A stretch of DNA of 40,492 bases from Marinilabiliales bacterium (GTDB lineage Bacteria; Bacteroidota; Bacteroidia; Bacteroidales; F082): the NCBI GenBank assembly GCA_002869465.1, contig PKSW01000392.1, forward strand, positions 1 to 40,492. Direction: 5' to 3'. Below the pieces are notes generated by a model that saw nothing but the letters and a program-made list of their open reading frames with translations, had not been told where the DNA came from and made no database searches. The position numbers and the translations under genes are program-made. Position 1 is the first letter of the stretch. Each line of letters opens with the position of its first letter. Below, one piece after another: positions 7,452 to 16,350 of the stretch.

Positions 7452-8960
7452 ATGAAAAGATCAATCATTATTATAGGTCTTCTGCTAGGTACTTATGGAT
7501 TATTTGCACAATACGCAGAGGACGCATTAAGATATTCACTGCAGTATTATCAGGGATCAGCCAGGTTTATGGCCGTAGGTGGTGCATTTGGCGGACTTGG
7601 AGGTGACTTCTCTGTTTTAAGCACAAACCCTGGTGGAATAGGTGTTTTCAGAAATAGTGAAACAATACTTACCCCAAGCGTAACTAACCGAAAAGTCACT
7701 TCAATTTACGATTTTGATGGCACTTTACGTGACGATAACAGTGTTGTATTTGCACTTAATAATTTTGGATATGTAAATGCGAAGCGACTAGGCAGGGGAG
7801 GAAAAGGTTGGAAGTATTTTCAGTATGCAATCGGCATGAACAGGCTCGCTAACTATAATACAAGCATCTACATGCAGGGCGAAAACCAAAGCAGTTCTCG
7901 TATCGACACTTATATAGATGATGCTGTAGATTTTTTGAATGATGGTGGCACCTATGACGAGCTTTTATATCATGACCCATTTTATGTGGGTCCCGCATGG
8001 GAAACCTATTTACTTGATACAGTAAGTGATGAGAATTTTACGTATTTGATTTCGCCTGTTCCTGCAGGAGGCTTGATGCAAACGCAACGTATTGAAACCC
8101 GGGGTTCAAACAATGAATGGTTTGGATCAGTTGGAGCTAATTTTAACGATATTTTGTATGTTGGTGCAACCTTAGGGTTTCCTTATATTAGATATTATCG
8201 TGATTCTTATTATGCAGAAACAGACGTTGAGAATTCAGAAACATTTGACAACTGGAGTGTTTCAGAAAGCCTTGTGACTAAAGGTATGGGAATTAATTTT
8301 AAAATTGGTGCCATTGTACGGCCCATAGATTGGATTCGAATCGGAGCAGCTTTTCACACACCTTCTTACTACTGGAGTTTAACAGATTCATGGTATACCT
8401 ATACTACAAGTGATGTATATGCATACAGCCTGGACGAATGGGTTGTTTCTGATTACAAATCAGTAATTGGAGAATACAATTATAAATTAACCACGCCCAT
8501 GCGATTTATCGGCGACCTCGCTTTTATAATTAAAAAGTTTGGTTTTCTTTCTGCTGAATATGAATATGTAAATTATAGCAACGCCAAATTTAAAGCCAAC
8601 GATTATAGTTTTGCAACTGAAAATGAAAATATTAAATCATATTATACCAGCGCGCATAACCTAAGGGCTGGTGCAGAATGGCGCGTTTCCAGTTTAAGTT
8701 TACGGGCCGGATATGCGCTTTACAGCAGTCCATATAAGAATAATCTTAATGATGGAGCTAGGCAATCATATTCAGGAGGCTTAGGATATCGGGGGAAATC
8801 ATTTGCCATTGATTTCGCATATGTTTATTCTAAAATGAATGAGGATTATTATATGTATATATACAGTGATCCAAATACAGGTGATGATATTAGTCCAAAA
8901 GTTACGAACGAGTTGGCTGAAAGTTCCTTTATTTTATCATTCAAATACTACTTTAATTAG
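7452..8960 (+). CDS. OmpP1/FadL/TodX-family outer membrane transport protein
   Basis: A 502-residue predicted outer membrane beta-barrel. A signal peptide ends at about residue 19 (TYGLFAQ). The mature N-terminus carries the hallmark of Bacteroidota OmpP1/FadL-like proteins, GSARFMAVGGAFGGLGGDFS, followed by LSTNPGGIGVFRNSE, which corresponds to the NPAG motif of the hatch region. Amphipathic strands rich in Tyr and Trp follow, and the last residues (SSFILSFKYYFN) form a terminal strand with aromatic C-terminus, as expected for BAM-dependent insertion. The family carries hydrophobic compounds such as long-chain fatty acids across the outer membrane; the substrate here is unknown. It probably shares a transcript with the Tyr-rich lipoprotein. 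Its stop lies 6 bp from the stop of the convergent TPR gene. Confidence 0.85.
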   Translation: MKRSIIIIGLLLGTYGLFAQYAEDALRYSLQYYQGSARFMAVGGAFGGLGGDFSVLSTNPGGIGVFRNSETILTPSVTNRKVTSIYDFDGTLRDDNSVVFALNNFGYVNAKRLGRGGKGWKYFQYAIGMNRLANYNTSIYMQGENQSSSRIDTYIDDAVDFLNDGGTYDELLYHDPFYVGPAWETYLLDTVSDENFTYLISPVPAGGLMQTQRIETRGSNNEWFGSVGANFNDILYVGATLGFPYIRYYRDSYYAETDVENSETFDNWSVSESLVTKGMGINFKIGAIVRPIDWIRIGAAFHTPSYYWSLTDSWYTYTTSDVYAYSLDEWVVSDYKSVIGEYNYKLTTPMRFIGDLAFIIKKFGFLSAEYEYVNYSNAKFKANDYSFATENENIKSYYTSAHNLRAGAEWRVSSLSLRAGYALYSSPYKNNLNDGARQSYSGGLGYRGKSFAIDFAYVYSKMNEDYYMYIYSDPNTGDDISPKVTNELAESSFILSFKYYFN

Positions 8961-8966
8961 TCTACT

Positions 8967-10460
8967 TCATTCAGACACTCTTTTTAACCCTTCGCGGGCT
9001 CTACTATGGATACTATTCCGGTATTGCTTGTAATCCATATTAAGGCAGGTTGCGTAAGCATCTTTTGCAGATGACAAATTTCCTTCAGCCTCATATATTT
9101 CACCAAGCTTAAGTGCAGCATTAGCAGCATAATAGTTATCTGTTACCTCACTGAAATCAATAGTAGTTTTATAAAATTTCTTTGCTTTTTCAATATACTT
9201 CATTTGGTGGTACACCCTCGCAACCCTGTATTTAAAACTGACTTTTTCCTCATCCGAGAAGTTAGACGTATCAGTTTCATTTAATATCTGCAAAGCATCC
9301 GAATAATAGCCTCCGTCAAATAATATTCTTGAGAGTAAAAGGTCTTTTCCAAGTAATTGCTCATTTTCGGCTTCTGTGAGTGCTTCTTGATCTATATCAA
9401 TTTTAGGTGCTCCTTTCAAAATAACCGCCTCCATATATTCATGGTACAATAAAGTATCCTGCAACATAAATGCAGCCCAGGCTTTTTTTCTCCAGGCATC
9501 TTTAATATAATTTTCACCTCTAAAATATGTTGTGAACAGGTCTAATTCATCAATTGACTCCTCAAATCTCCGGGCCCTAAGCAGACATTCTCCATGTAAA
9601 TAATTTATATAAAAGAAAGGATACATATTTTGATTGGCTGATTCCATCGAACGGATCAAATCCAGTGCTTTTTGGTTCTCACCTGTTCTCATGAGAAGAT
9701 TGATTTGAAGAAAAGTAATCAGTGTTACATCATTGTTAATACTTTCAGCTTCATTTATAAAATATGACAGTTTTTTCTGGTCAGGGTGGATATTCATTTC
9801 TATAAAAGCACTATAGAACAAAGCTTCATAATAATATGGGGCATACAGTGAATCTGATTTGGTCACTGATAAAAAACCATCAAGTTGTTTTTTACCTTTT
9901 TCAATATCGCCTTTCATGGATAACAATCCCAAAAACCAGTTGTATTGTTGAGGAACCAGTCCAACAATAATTTTCAAAACTGACAGAGATAAATTATTTA
10001 GCTGGAAATCAGGGAATTCACGAGTATTATCTTCAATCAAGTGATAAGCACTATTGACTTCAAAGGCGGCAGAGATGTAGTCTCCAAACATGATTTTGAG
10101 CACAGCCCATTGCAGATGCATATTTCCCAACATCCATTTCTTATAACGGCAGGTATCATCTAGCTTTTCAACTTCATTGAAATATTTAGATTTGGAACTC
10201 TTCAGTTCATTATATAACGCCCTATCCTGGCTAACAAACAGACTCACGAAACTAATATAATTTTCCAAATAAGGAACATAGGCATTACCGGTATCGGATT
10301 TTGTTTCCTGGCTTAATAATGAACCGGCCGAATCAAGATGCAGCGCCAGTATTTGTTTATAAGCCTGCTGGCAATTTGTATTAAATGATACGTTTTGACC
10401 CGACAAAAAATGGCTACTGACAAAAAATATAAAGAAGAAAATGATAGCTTGCTTTTTCAT
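8967..10460 (-). CDS. Secreted TPR-repeat protein resembling TTC39/Iml2 (DUF3808)
   Basis: A 497-residue protein with a signal peptide (MKKQAIIFFFIFFVSSHFLS, then GQ) and an all-helical body with tetratricopeptide-like repeats, clearest at the C-terminus (ADNYYAANAALKLGEIYEAEGN is preceded by VARVYHQMKYIEKAKKFYK). There is no lipobox, so it is probably periplasmic. Residues about 150-190 contain LSLSVLKIIVGLVPQQYN followed by LGLLSMKGDIEKGKKQL. From memory this resembles the LLP...GFSGDRE.GL segment of the eukaryotic TTC39/Iml2 family (PF10300); that assignment is an inference and needs a profile search. The function is unknown. It stands alone between a convergent porin gene and the terminator of the zinc-ribbon gene. 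Confidence 0.7.
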   Translation of the reverse strand: MKKQAIIFFFIFFVSSHFLSGQNVSFNTNCQQAYKQILALHLDSAGSLLSQETKSDTGNAYVPYLENYISFVSLFVSQDRALYNELKSSKSKYFNEVEKLDDTCRYKKWMLGNMHLQWAVLKIMFGDYISAAFEVNSAYHLIEDNTREFPDFQLNNLSLSVLKIIVGLVPQQYNWFLGLLSMKGDIEKGKKQLDGFLSVTKSDSLYAPYYYEALFYSAFIEMNIHPDQKKLSYFINEAESINNDVTLITFLQINLLMRTGENQKALDLIRSMESANQNMYPFFYINYLHGECLLRARRFEESIDELDLFTTYFRGENYIKDAWRKKAWAAFMLQDTLLYHEYMEAVILKGAPKIDIDQEALTEAENEQLLGKDLLLSRILFDGGYYSDALQILNETDTSNFSDEEKVSFKYRVARVYHQMKYIEKAKKFYKTTIDFSEVTDNYYAANAALKLGEIYEAEGNLSSAKDAYATCLNMDYKQYRNSIHSRAREGLKRVSE

Positions 10461-10497
10461 AATTCGGATAAATCAACAGCTTGTGCATGTAAAAATA

Positions 10498-10533
10498 AAA
10501 AAAAGGAACCTGATTCGTCAAGTTCCTTTTTTT
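10498..10533 (-). terminator. Rho-independent terminator after the zinc-ribbon gene
   Basis: A 12-bp stem, AAAAAAAGGAAC paired with GTTCCTTTTTTT, closes a 12-nt loop. On the minus strand it is followed by a U-rich tract and lies 17 bp after the stop of the zinc-ribbon gene. It is nearly symmetric, but no plus-strand gene ends here. Confidence 0.8.
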
Positions 10534-10549
10534 CGTTACAATAAACTGA

Positions 10550-11317
10550 TTAATTTTCTTCTATGTTCTGTACCTCATTGTCGACTAAGATACGGCCGCA
10601 GTATTCGCAAACGATGATCTTTTTATGCATCTTAATATCTAACTGGTGCTGGGGAGGTATTTTATTGAAACATCCACCACAGGCATCACGCTCAATTTGC
10701 ACAACCGCCAAACCATTCCTGGCATTTTCCCTGATTCTTTTATAGGCAGTTAAAAGTCTTTCCTCAATAAGTTTCTCATTGTCTTTTGACTTCTTAATCA
10801 TATCCTTCTCTTCCTTCTCCGTTTCCTTCACTATATCGTTAAGTTCTGCTTTTTTCGCATCGAGATCGAGGTTTTTTTCTTTTAATCGATCGGTGGCATC
10901 TGCAATTTCAGCATCAATATTTTCAATTTTAAACCTGGATTCTTTAATCTGTTTTTCTGACAGTTGAATTTCCAGTTTCTGAAATTCGATTTCTTTGCTT
11001 AAAGAGTCATATTCACGATTATTTCTGACATTCATCTGCTGCTCTTCATATTTTTTGATCATCGCCTGGCAACTTTTCATCAAGTCTTCTTTTTCACTGA
11101 TGGTTATCTTCAGATTTTCAACTTCCTGTTTAAATTTGTCAATTCTTGTTTGAAGTCCGGCAATTTCATCCTCAAGGTCTTCCACCTCAAGAGGCAATTC
11201 GCCTCTTACAATTTTTATTTTATCAATTTGGGTATCTATTTGTTGTAAATTGTATAAAGCTTTGAGTTTTCTCTCAACGCTTACATCTTCAATTTCTTCT
11301 TTTTTAGTTTTCGCCAT
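10550..11317 (-). CDS. Coiled-coil zinc-ribbon protein (C4-type, DUF164/zf-RING_7)
   Basis: A 255-residue cytoplasmic protein. Residues about 15-190 are a long charged coiled coil (many Glu/Lys heptads). The C-terminus is a zinc ribbon with two CxxC pairs, DACGGCFNKIPPQ and VCEYCGRILVDN, preceded by the conserved ARNGLAVVQIERDACGGC. This matches the PF02591 family, homologous to the Chlamydia CdsZ and Helicobacter HP0958 type proteins, which interact with RNA or with secretion components. The role in Bacteroidota is not established. It lies 21 bp downstream of the Nif3-type gene on the same strand, a pairing common across many bacteria, so the two form an operon ending at the terminator at 10498-10533. 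Confidence 0.9.
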   Translation of the reverse strand: MAKTKKEEIEDVSVERKLKALYNLQQIDTQIDKIKIVRGELPLEVEDLEDEIAGLQTRIDKFKQEVENLKITISEKEDLMKSCQAMIKKYEEQQMNVRNNREYDSLSKEIEFQKLEIQLSEKQIKESRFKIENIDAEIADATDRLKEKNLDLDAKKAELNDIVKETEKEEKDMIKKSKDNEKLIEERLLTAYKRIRENARNGLAVVQIERDACGGCFNKIPPQHQLDIKMHKKIIVCEYCGRILVDNEVQNIEEN

Positions 11318-11338
11318 AATGCAAATATTTTCTAATGT

Positions 11339-12433
11339 TTACAGGAAATAAATCGGATTTGTTCTTGCTTTTGAAATTTGGAGTGCAAAATTAGGAAATT
11401 TTCCGTTCAATCTATCATATAAAAGTTCTTTTGTAAATTGTTCTGTTTCAAAATGCCCGGCATCCACGATGGTCATTTCTCCTGCATGTTCAAAAAAATC
11501 GTGGTATTTCACATCTCCGGTAATAAAAACATCAGCATTGGCCTTGTATGCATTATGTATTAAAAAGCTGCCACTACCGCCACAAATTGCCACTTTCTTT
11601 ATTTTTCTTTTTATAAATGATGAATGCCTGATGCAAGATGCATTTAATTTTCTTTTAACCATTTGAAGGAAATCTTCAGGATCGGACTCAATGTCCAGCT
11701 CTCCAATCATACCTGCACCTGTATTTTTTTGTTCATTTGATAGCGGATAAATATCATAAGCGACTTCTTCGTAAGGATGCACCTGTATCATGGCAGCAAC
11801 AACCTGTTGCGTCAGGTAGGAGGGAAGCACGACCTCAATTTTCAACTCTTCTTCCTTGTGTAATTTATCAATCTCGCCAACAAATGGATCTGCACCTTCC
11901 TGAGCCTTAAATGTTCCATAACCGGCACTATTAAAACTGCATGAATTATAGTTGCCAATATTTCCGGCCCCGGCATCAAACATGGCTTGCTGAACATTTT
12001 CTACATGACTGACCGGACAAAAAACGACCAGTTTATGCAATGTACCGCTCATTGGAGCGAGTATTTGAAGTTTTTGAAGGCCGAGTGTTTCCGCCAACTT
12101 TGCGTTCACTCCCTCAGCGATGTTGTCGAGATTTGTGTGAATGGCATACAATGCAATATCTTCTTTTATTAACTTTGCAATTATGGCGCCGATGCCAGAT
12201 TTTGTATTGATTTTTTTCAGCGAATTGAATATGAGCGGATGATGTGCGACAATCATATTACATTCATTTTCAACGGCTTCTTTTACAACCTCATCGGTTA
12301 CGTCCAGGGTTATTAATGCTTTGGATACATTTTGACTGCCATGACCGATATGCAGTCCAGAGTTATCATAGGCTTCCTGTAAACCCAGGGGTGCGAATTG
12401 TTCAAGAAAAGATGTGATCTCAGAAACTTTCAT
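11339..12433 (-). CDS. Nif3-like dinuclear metal centre hexameric protein (DUF34, YbgI/YqfO family)
   Basis: A 364-residue member of the Nif3/DUF34 family, cytoplasmic toroid-forming proteins with a two-metal site; a GTP cyclohydrolase I type 2 annotation is common but doubtful. Metal ligand motifs are visible: MIVAHHPLIF near residue 65, and the C-terminal DVKYHDFFEHAGEMTIVDAGHFETE. The central stretch (about residues 125-240) with FCPVSHVENVQQAMFDAGAG and VHPYEEVAYDIYPL is the PII-like inserted domain that makes these proteins about 365 residues long rather than the 247 of E. coli YbgI. It is the first gene of a two-gene operon with the zinc-ribbon protein. A TAATTTTG element at 12569-12576 on the minus strand could be its promoter, with a leader of about 130 nt. 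Confidence 0.93.
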   Translation of the reverse strand: MKVSEITSFLEQFAPLGLQEAYDNSGLHIGHGSQNVSKALITLDVTDEVVKEAVENECNMIVAHHPLIFNSLKKINTKSGIGAIIAKLIKEDIALYAIHTNLDNIAEGVNAKLAETLGLQKLQILAPMSGTLHKLVVFCPVSHVENVQQAMFDAGAGNIGNYNSCSFNSAGYGTFKAQEGADPFVGEIDKLHKEEELKIEVVLPSYLTQQVVAAMIQVHPYEEVAYDIYPLSNEQKNTGAGMIGELDIESDPEDFLQMVKRKLNASCIRHSSFIKRKIKKVAICGGSGSFLIHNAYKANADVFITGDVKYHDFFEHAGEMTIVDAGHFETEQFTKELLYDRLNGKFPNFALQISKARTNPIYFL

Positions 12434-12580
12434 AATAAAGTAATTTATTCTGCTGATTGGATTTTGACATTTTTTTGTAAATTGCTGCTCTTATAATATC
12501 TGTGATATAGACAAGCAAGAAAACAGATAAAATTAAATGAATTTTATAAAGCGAAAAACAAAACAAAACAAAATTAGCAA

Positions 12581-13648
12581 ATGGTTACATGGAAATTCAT
12601 TTTATTTCCCTTTGCTTTAGCTTATGGCTTGGCAATTAGAATCAGAAACTGGCTGTTCAATGTCGGTATTCTTAAGGAGAAGGAATTTCAAATCCCCACC
12701 ATCGGTGTAGGAAATTTAGTTGTAGGCGGTACAGGCAAAACACCCTTTACTGAATACCTGGTGCGTTTATTGCAACATGATTACAAAATAGCTACGCTTT
12801 CGAGGGGATATGGAAGAAGCACCACAGGATTCAGATTGGTGGATCAGTTTTCGGATCATGAAGATGTAGGAGACGAACCCTTGCAGTATTCCCGCAAATT
12901 TGGTAATAAAATTACCGTTTCTGTTGATGAAAGCCGCAGAAACGGCATCCGCTTTTTAATGCAAAATGATCAAAGCCTGGATGTTATTTTATTGGATGAT
13001 TGTTTTCAACACAGGTATGTAAAACCGGGTATTACGATTCTGCTCACAGAATATCACAATCTGTTTGTTGAGGATTATTTTTTACCGGTTGGCAGGCTAA
13101 GGGACAGCATCTCTTCAGCCAAACGTGCTGACATTATTATCGTAACCAAAACTTACAAAGTACTTTCACCCATTACCCGCCGCAGAATTGATGATTTGTT
13201 AAAACCCGAACCTCATCAAAAAATATATTATTCCTATTTAAATTATGGCGATCTGGTGCCTTTACCTGGCACAAAAGAGGAAATACCATCAAAAAAAGCA
13301 ACTACAATCGTTATGTTCAGCGGTGTGGCAAATCCTGAGCCGTTTAAAGATTTTTTACGCGACCAATGCTCAGAATTGATCTGTCATGATTTTCCTGATC
13401 ATCATATATTTAAAAAGAAAGACCTGCAGATGATCCGAGAAAAATTTACAGATTTATTTACACGATCGAAAATTATTGTTACGACTGAAAAAGATGCGAT
13501 GCGGTTGTTAAAATCTCCATATCTTAGCGAATTCAAAGATTTACCGGTATTTTATATTCCTATTGAAGTAAAATTACACGGCACGGATGAATCAGAATTT
13601 GCAAACCAAATTTTTAAATATGTTGAAGAAAATAGAAGAAACAGTTAA
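12581..13648 (+). CDS. lpxK: Tetraacyldisaccharide 4'-kinase LpxK (lipid A synthesis)
   Basis: LpxK phosphorylates the 4' position of the tetraacyl disaccharide to give lipid IVA at the inner membrane. The protein (355 residues) has an N-terminal membrane-associating helix and the Walker A motif VGNLVVGGTGKTPFTEYL at about residues 45-62, then TLSRGYGR, DVGDEPLQ and LLDDCFQHRYV, all hallmarks of LpxK. The C-terminal half has MFSGVANPEPF, DHHIFKKKDL and TTEKDAMRL. The 3' end overlaps the start of punA by 29 bp, so translation is probably coupled. lpxH lies two genes on, making a lipid A cluster split by a purine gene. No -7 promoter element was visible in the 147 bp upstream. Confidence 0.96.
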   Translation: MVTWKFILFPFALAYGLAIRIRNWLFNVGILKEKEFQIPTIGVGNLVVGGTGKTPFTEYLVRLLQHDYKIATLSRGYGRSTTGFRLVDQFSDHEDVGDEPLQYSRKFGNKITVSVDESRRNGIRFLMQNDQSLDVILLDDCFQHRYVKPGITILLTEYHNLFVEDYFLPVGRLRDSISSAKRADIIIVTKTYKVLSPITRRRIDDLLKPEPHQKIYYSYLNYGDLVPLPGTKEEIPSKKATTIVMFSGVANPEPFKDFLRDQCSELICHDFPDHHIFKKKDLQMIREKFTDLFTRSKIIVTTEKDAMRLLKSPYLSEFKDLPVFYIPIEVKLHGTDESEFANQIFKYVEENRRNS

Positions 13649-14435
13649 TTACATCAACAAAATAATTGCATCAAAACCTTTGGTGGGTATCATATTAGGT
13701 TCAGGATTGGGACAACTGGCCAATGAAATTGATGTTACCAGCAGAATTGCTTATTCTGACATTCCGAATTTTCCGGTTTCTACGGTCAAAGGACACGAAG
13801 GACATTTGATTTTCGGGAAGCTTAATGGAGTAGAAGTAGTAGCCATGCAAGGCCGGTTTCATTTCTACGAAGGTTATAGCATGGAAGAAGTTACTTTTCC
13901 GGTGCGTGTATTAAAGAAAGTAGGCATTCAATATTTATTTGTATCTAATGCCAGTGGCGGTGTAAATACAGATTTTGAAGTAGGTGACATCATGTTCATC
14001 ACCGATCACATTAATCTGATGCCAAATCCATTAATTGGAAAAAACAATAAAGAGTTAGGCCCCCGTTTTGTGGATATGAGCGAAGCCTACGATAATAATT
14101 TATTAAGCAAGGCCAAGAAAGTGGCCCGGCATAACAGTATCAACTATAAAACCGGAGTGTATGCGGCTGTGACCGGACCTACCTATGAGACCCTGGCCGA
14201 GTATAAATACATCAAAACTCTGGGCGCTGACGCGGTAGGTATGTCAACGGTACCTGAAGTGATAGTGGCACGCCATATGCGATTGCCGGTTTTTGCTGTT
14301 TCCGTCATATCTGATTTGGGGGTGGAGGGTAAAATTGTGGAAATTTCACATGATGAAGTTGTCGATGCAGCATCACTGGCAGCACCCAAACTGAATCGAA
14401 TCATAAAAGACCTGGTCAAAGAACTGGATAACTAA
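13620..14435 (+). CDS. punA: Purine-nucleoside phosphorylase
   Basis: A trimeric (family 2) PNP that phosphorolyses purine nucleosides to base and ribose 1-phosphate for salvage. Motifs are GIILGSGLGQLA (phosphate binding Ser), VKGHEGHLIFG, QGRFHFYEGY, SNASGGVN, AAVTGPTYETLAEYKY and DAVGMSTVPEVIVARH, with the purine-site Asn/Asp in SVISDLGV. Two in-frame ATGs exist. I chose 13620 (MLKKIEETVNYINK, 271 residues) over 13587 because 271 is close to family length and the additional 11 residues only read the end of lpxK in another frame. It overlaps lpxK by 29 bp and is followed 21 bp later by lpxH. Confidence 0.95.
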   Translation: MLKKIEETVNYINKIIASKPLVGIILGSGLGQLANEIDVTSRIAYSDIPNFPVSTVKGHEGHLIFGKLNGVEVVAMQGRFHFYEGYSMEEVTFPVRVLKKVGIQYLFVSNASGGVNTDFEVGDIMFITDHINLMPNPLIGKNNKELGPRFVDMSEAYDNNLLSKAKKVARHNSINYKTGVYAAVTGPTYETLAEYKYIKTLGADAVGMSTVPEVIVARHMRLPVFAVSVISDLGVEGKIVEISHDEVVDAASLAAPKLNRIIKDLVKELDN

Positions 14436-14456
14436 TCAATTTCAGAAACTATCTCA

Positions 14457-15218
14457 TTGAAGCCTGTTAAAATATATTTCGCCTCTGATTTTCACTTGGG
14501 AATACCTGACTTTGAAAGAAGTTTGCAGAGAGAAAAGAAAATCGTTACATGGCTGGATGCGGCTACGAAAGATGCAACAGAGATATTTTTGATGGGGGAT
14601 ATTTTCGACTTCTGGTTTGAATACAATACGGTAGTTCCCAAAGGATATGTAAGATTATTGGGCAAAATTGCTGAAATAACTGACCGTGGCATTCCAGTGC
14701 ATCTTTTCAGGGGCAATCATGATGTTTGGGCGTTTGATTACCTGGAAAAAGAAGCAGGAATGACCCTGCACAGAAAACCGGTTTTAAGAAAATTTGATGG
14801 TAAAATATTTTTCCTGTCACACGGTGATGGTCTGGGTCCTGGCGATAATGGGTATAAATTTTTAAAGAAAGTATTTGAATTCAAACCCAACCAGTTTCTT
14901 TTTAACTGGCTGCATCCTGATATTGGTGCCCGGATGGGTCTGTATTTTTCCAAAAAAAGTCGGCTTGCCAATCTTTCAAAAGAAGGAAAATTGGAGACGA
15001 AAACAGGCCATCAGGATGAAATGCTATTTCAATATGCCGAAAGGAAGACCATAGAAAATCCTGAAATTGATTATTTGGTTTTCGGGCATCGCCATATTCC
15101 AATGCAGTTAAAAGTTGGTGAAAAAGCAGAAGTGGTTATTCTCGGCGACTGGATTTCACATTTCTCATATGGCATTTTTGAAAATGGAAAAATGGAATTA
15201 AAATTTTTCAAAGAATAG
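14457..15218 (+). CDS. lpxH: UDP-2,3-diacylglucosamine diphosphatase LpxH
   Basis: LpxH cleaves UDP-2,3-diacylglucosamine to lipid X and UMP, the fourth committed step of lipid A synthesis, at the membrane surface. The 253-residue protein is a calcineurin-like metallophosphoesterase with all metal motifs: SDFHLG, GDIFDFWFEY, RGNHDVW, FLSHGDGLGPGD and the C-terminal FGHRHIP. The GPGDNGYKFLKKVF segment is characteristic of LpxH over other phosphoesterases. There is no ATG near the start; TTG at 14457 gives MKPVKIYFASDFHLG, which fits the family exactly. It follows lpxK and punA in one operon. Its TAG stop directly abuts the stop of the convergent gapA, with zero bases between them. Confidence 0.93.
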   Translation: MKPVKIYFASDFHLGIPDFERSLQREKKIVTWLDAATKDATEIFLMGDIFDFWFEYNTVVPKGYVRLLGKIAEITDRGIPVHLFRGNHDVWAFDYLEKEAGMTLHRKPVLRKFDGKIFFLSHGDGLGPGDNGYKFLKKVFEFKPNQFLFNWLHPDIGARMGLYFSKKSRLANLSKEGKLETKTGHQDEMLFQYAERKTIENPEIDYLVFGHRHIPMQLKVGEKAEVVILGDWISHFSYGIFENGKMELKFFKE

Positions 15219-16232
15219 TTACACAAACTTCTCAATTAATTCTACCAACCTCGTTGAGTAACCCATTTCATTATCATACCAGGCCACCACTTTTACCAGT
15301 TTATTTTTATCACCCAGCACAGCAGTAAGGTTGGAATCAAAAATAGCGGAATGTGTATTACCAATCACATCGGATGAAACGATCAAATCCTCGGTATACT
15401 GCAAAATACCCTTTAAACGTGATTCAGCGGCTTCCTTAAATGCTTTGTTGATAAGTTCCTTACTGGTAGATTTTTTTAATGTACAGGTTAAGTCGGTTAA
15501 TGATCCGTTAGGAACCGGTACACGGATACCTGCGCCACCCAGGTTGTTTTTTAAATGTGGAAATATCTTCGTTGAAGCTTTTGCTGCACCTGTTGTTGTA
15601 GGTACAATTGAATATGCTGCTGCACGTCCCCTCCGCCAGTCTTTATGAGGTCCATCCACCAGGTTCTGATCTTTGGTATAAGAGTGGACAGTGGTCATAA
15701 AGCCCTTTTCAATGCCCCATAACTCATCGAGAATCATAATTAGCGGTGCCACATTATTTGTAGTACAGGAGGCATTTGAAATAATCACATCCTTTTTATC
15801 AATGATGTGATCGTTAACGCCAAGCACAACATATTTTACATCATCCTGTTCGCCTTTGGCAGGTGCTGAAATGATTACTTTCCTTGCACCTGAATCGTTT
15901 ACATGCTTAATGGCTTCATTCCTTTCTACAAATTGCCCGGTTGATTCAATCACCACATCAATATCCAACTCACGCCAGGGTAATTTGGAAGGGTCGGGTT
16001 CCGCGAACACTTTGACCTTTTCGCCATTCACTTCAATATGATCATTATTGAATGCCACTTCTCCATCAAACTGTCGTTGCACTGAATCATACTTAAGCAG
16101 ATGGGCTAGATTAGCAGCATCTGTAATATCATTAATAGCTACAACTTTCATATTATTCTTTTCGAGAATTTTTCGGAAAGTGACTCTTCCTATACGTCCA
16201 AATCCGTTTATTGCAACTCTTGTTTCTTTCAT
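15219..16232 (-). CDS. gapA: Glyceraldehyde-3-phosphate dehydrogenase, type I
   Basis: This glycolytic enzyme oxidises glyceraldehyde 3-phosphate to 1,3-bisphosphoglycerate with NAD. The 337-residue protein starts MKETRVAINGFGRIGR, the dinucleotide-binding loop, and carries the active-site motif NASCTTNN with the catalytic Cys at about residue 155, followed by the catalytic His in FMTTVHSYTKDQ. RRGRAAAYSIVPTTTGAAKA and the C-terminal WYDNEMGYSTRLVELI are also standard. The length is normal. It has its own promoter (16255-16262) and faces lpxH tail to tail with no gap, so transcripts of the two must terminate inside each other or be antisense. Confidence 0.98.
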   Translation of the reverse strand: MKETRVAINGFGRIGRVTFRKILEKNNMKVVAINDITDAANLAHLLKYDSVQRQFDGEVAFNNDHIEVNGEKVKVFAEPDPSKLPWRELDIDVVIESTGQFVERNEAIKHVNDSGARKVIISAPAKGEQDDVKYVVLGVNDHIIDKKDVIISNASCTTNNVAPLIMILDELWGIEKGFMTTVHSYTKDQNLVDGPHKDWRRGRAAAYSIVPTTTGAAKASTKIFPHLKNNLGGAGIRVPVPNGSLTDLTCTLKKSTSKELINKAFKEAAESRLKGILQYTEDLIVSSDVIGNTHSAIFDSNLTAVLGDKNKLVKVVAWYDNEMGYSTRLVELIEKFV

Positions 16233-16254
16233 TATGATGAAAATTTTTGCACAA

Positions 16255-16262
16255 CAAAAGTA
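16255..16262 (-). promoter_or_regulatory. -7 promoter element of gapA
   Basis: On the minus strand the bases read TACTTTTG, a TAnnTTTG match. It ends 23 bases before the gapA start at 16232, giving a leader of about 17 nt. No good -33 element was seen. Confidence 0.6.
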
Positions 16263-16329
16263 AATAAAACCATAAGTACAGTTACTATTATTTACATTTC
16301 AAAAGAGGTATAACGGATCATAATTTTCT

Positions 16330-16337
16330 TAGTTTTG
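16330..16337 (+). promoter_or_regulatory. -7 promoter element of yjjG
   Basis: TAGTTTTG (TAnnTTTG) ends 14 bases before the ATG at 16351, so the leader would be only about 8-10 nt. No clear -33 element was seen. It forms a divergent promoter pair with gapA. Confidence 0.55.
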
Positions 16338-16350
16338 CGACGCAGATTTT

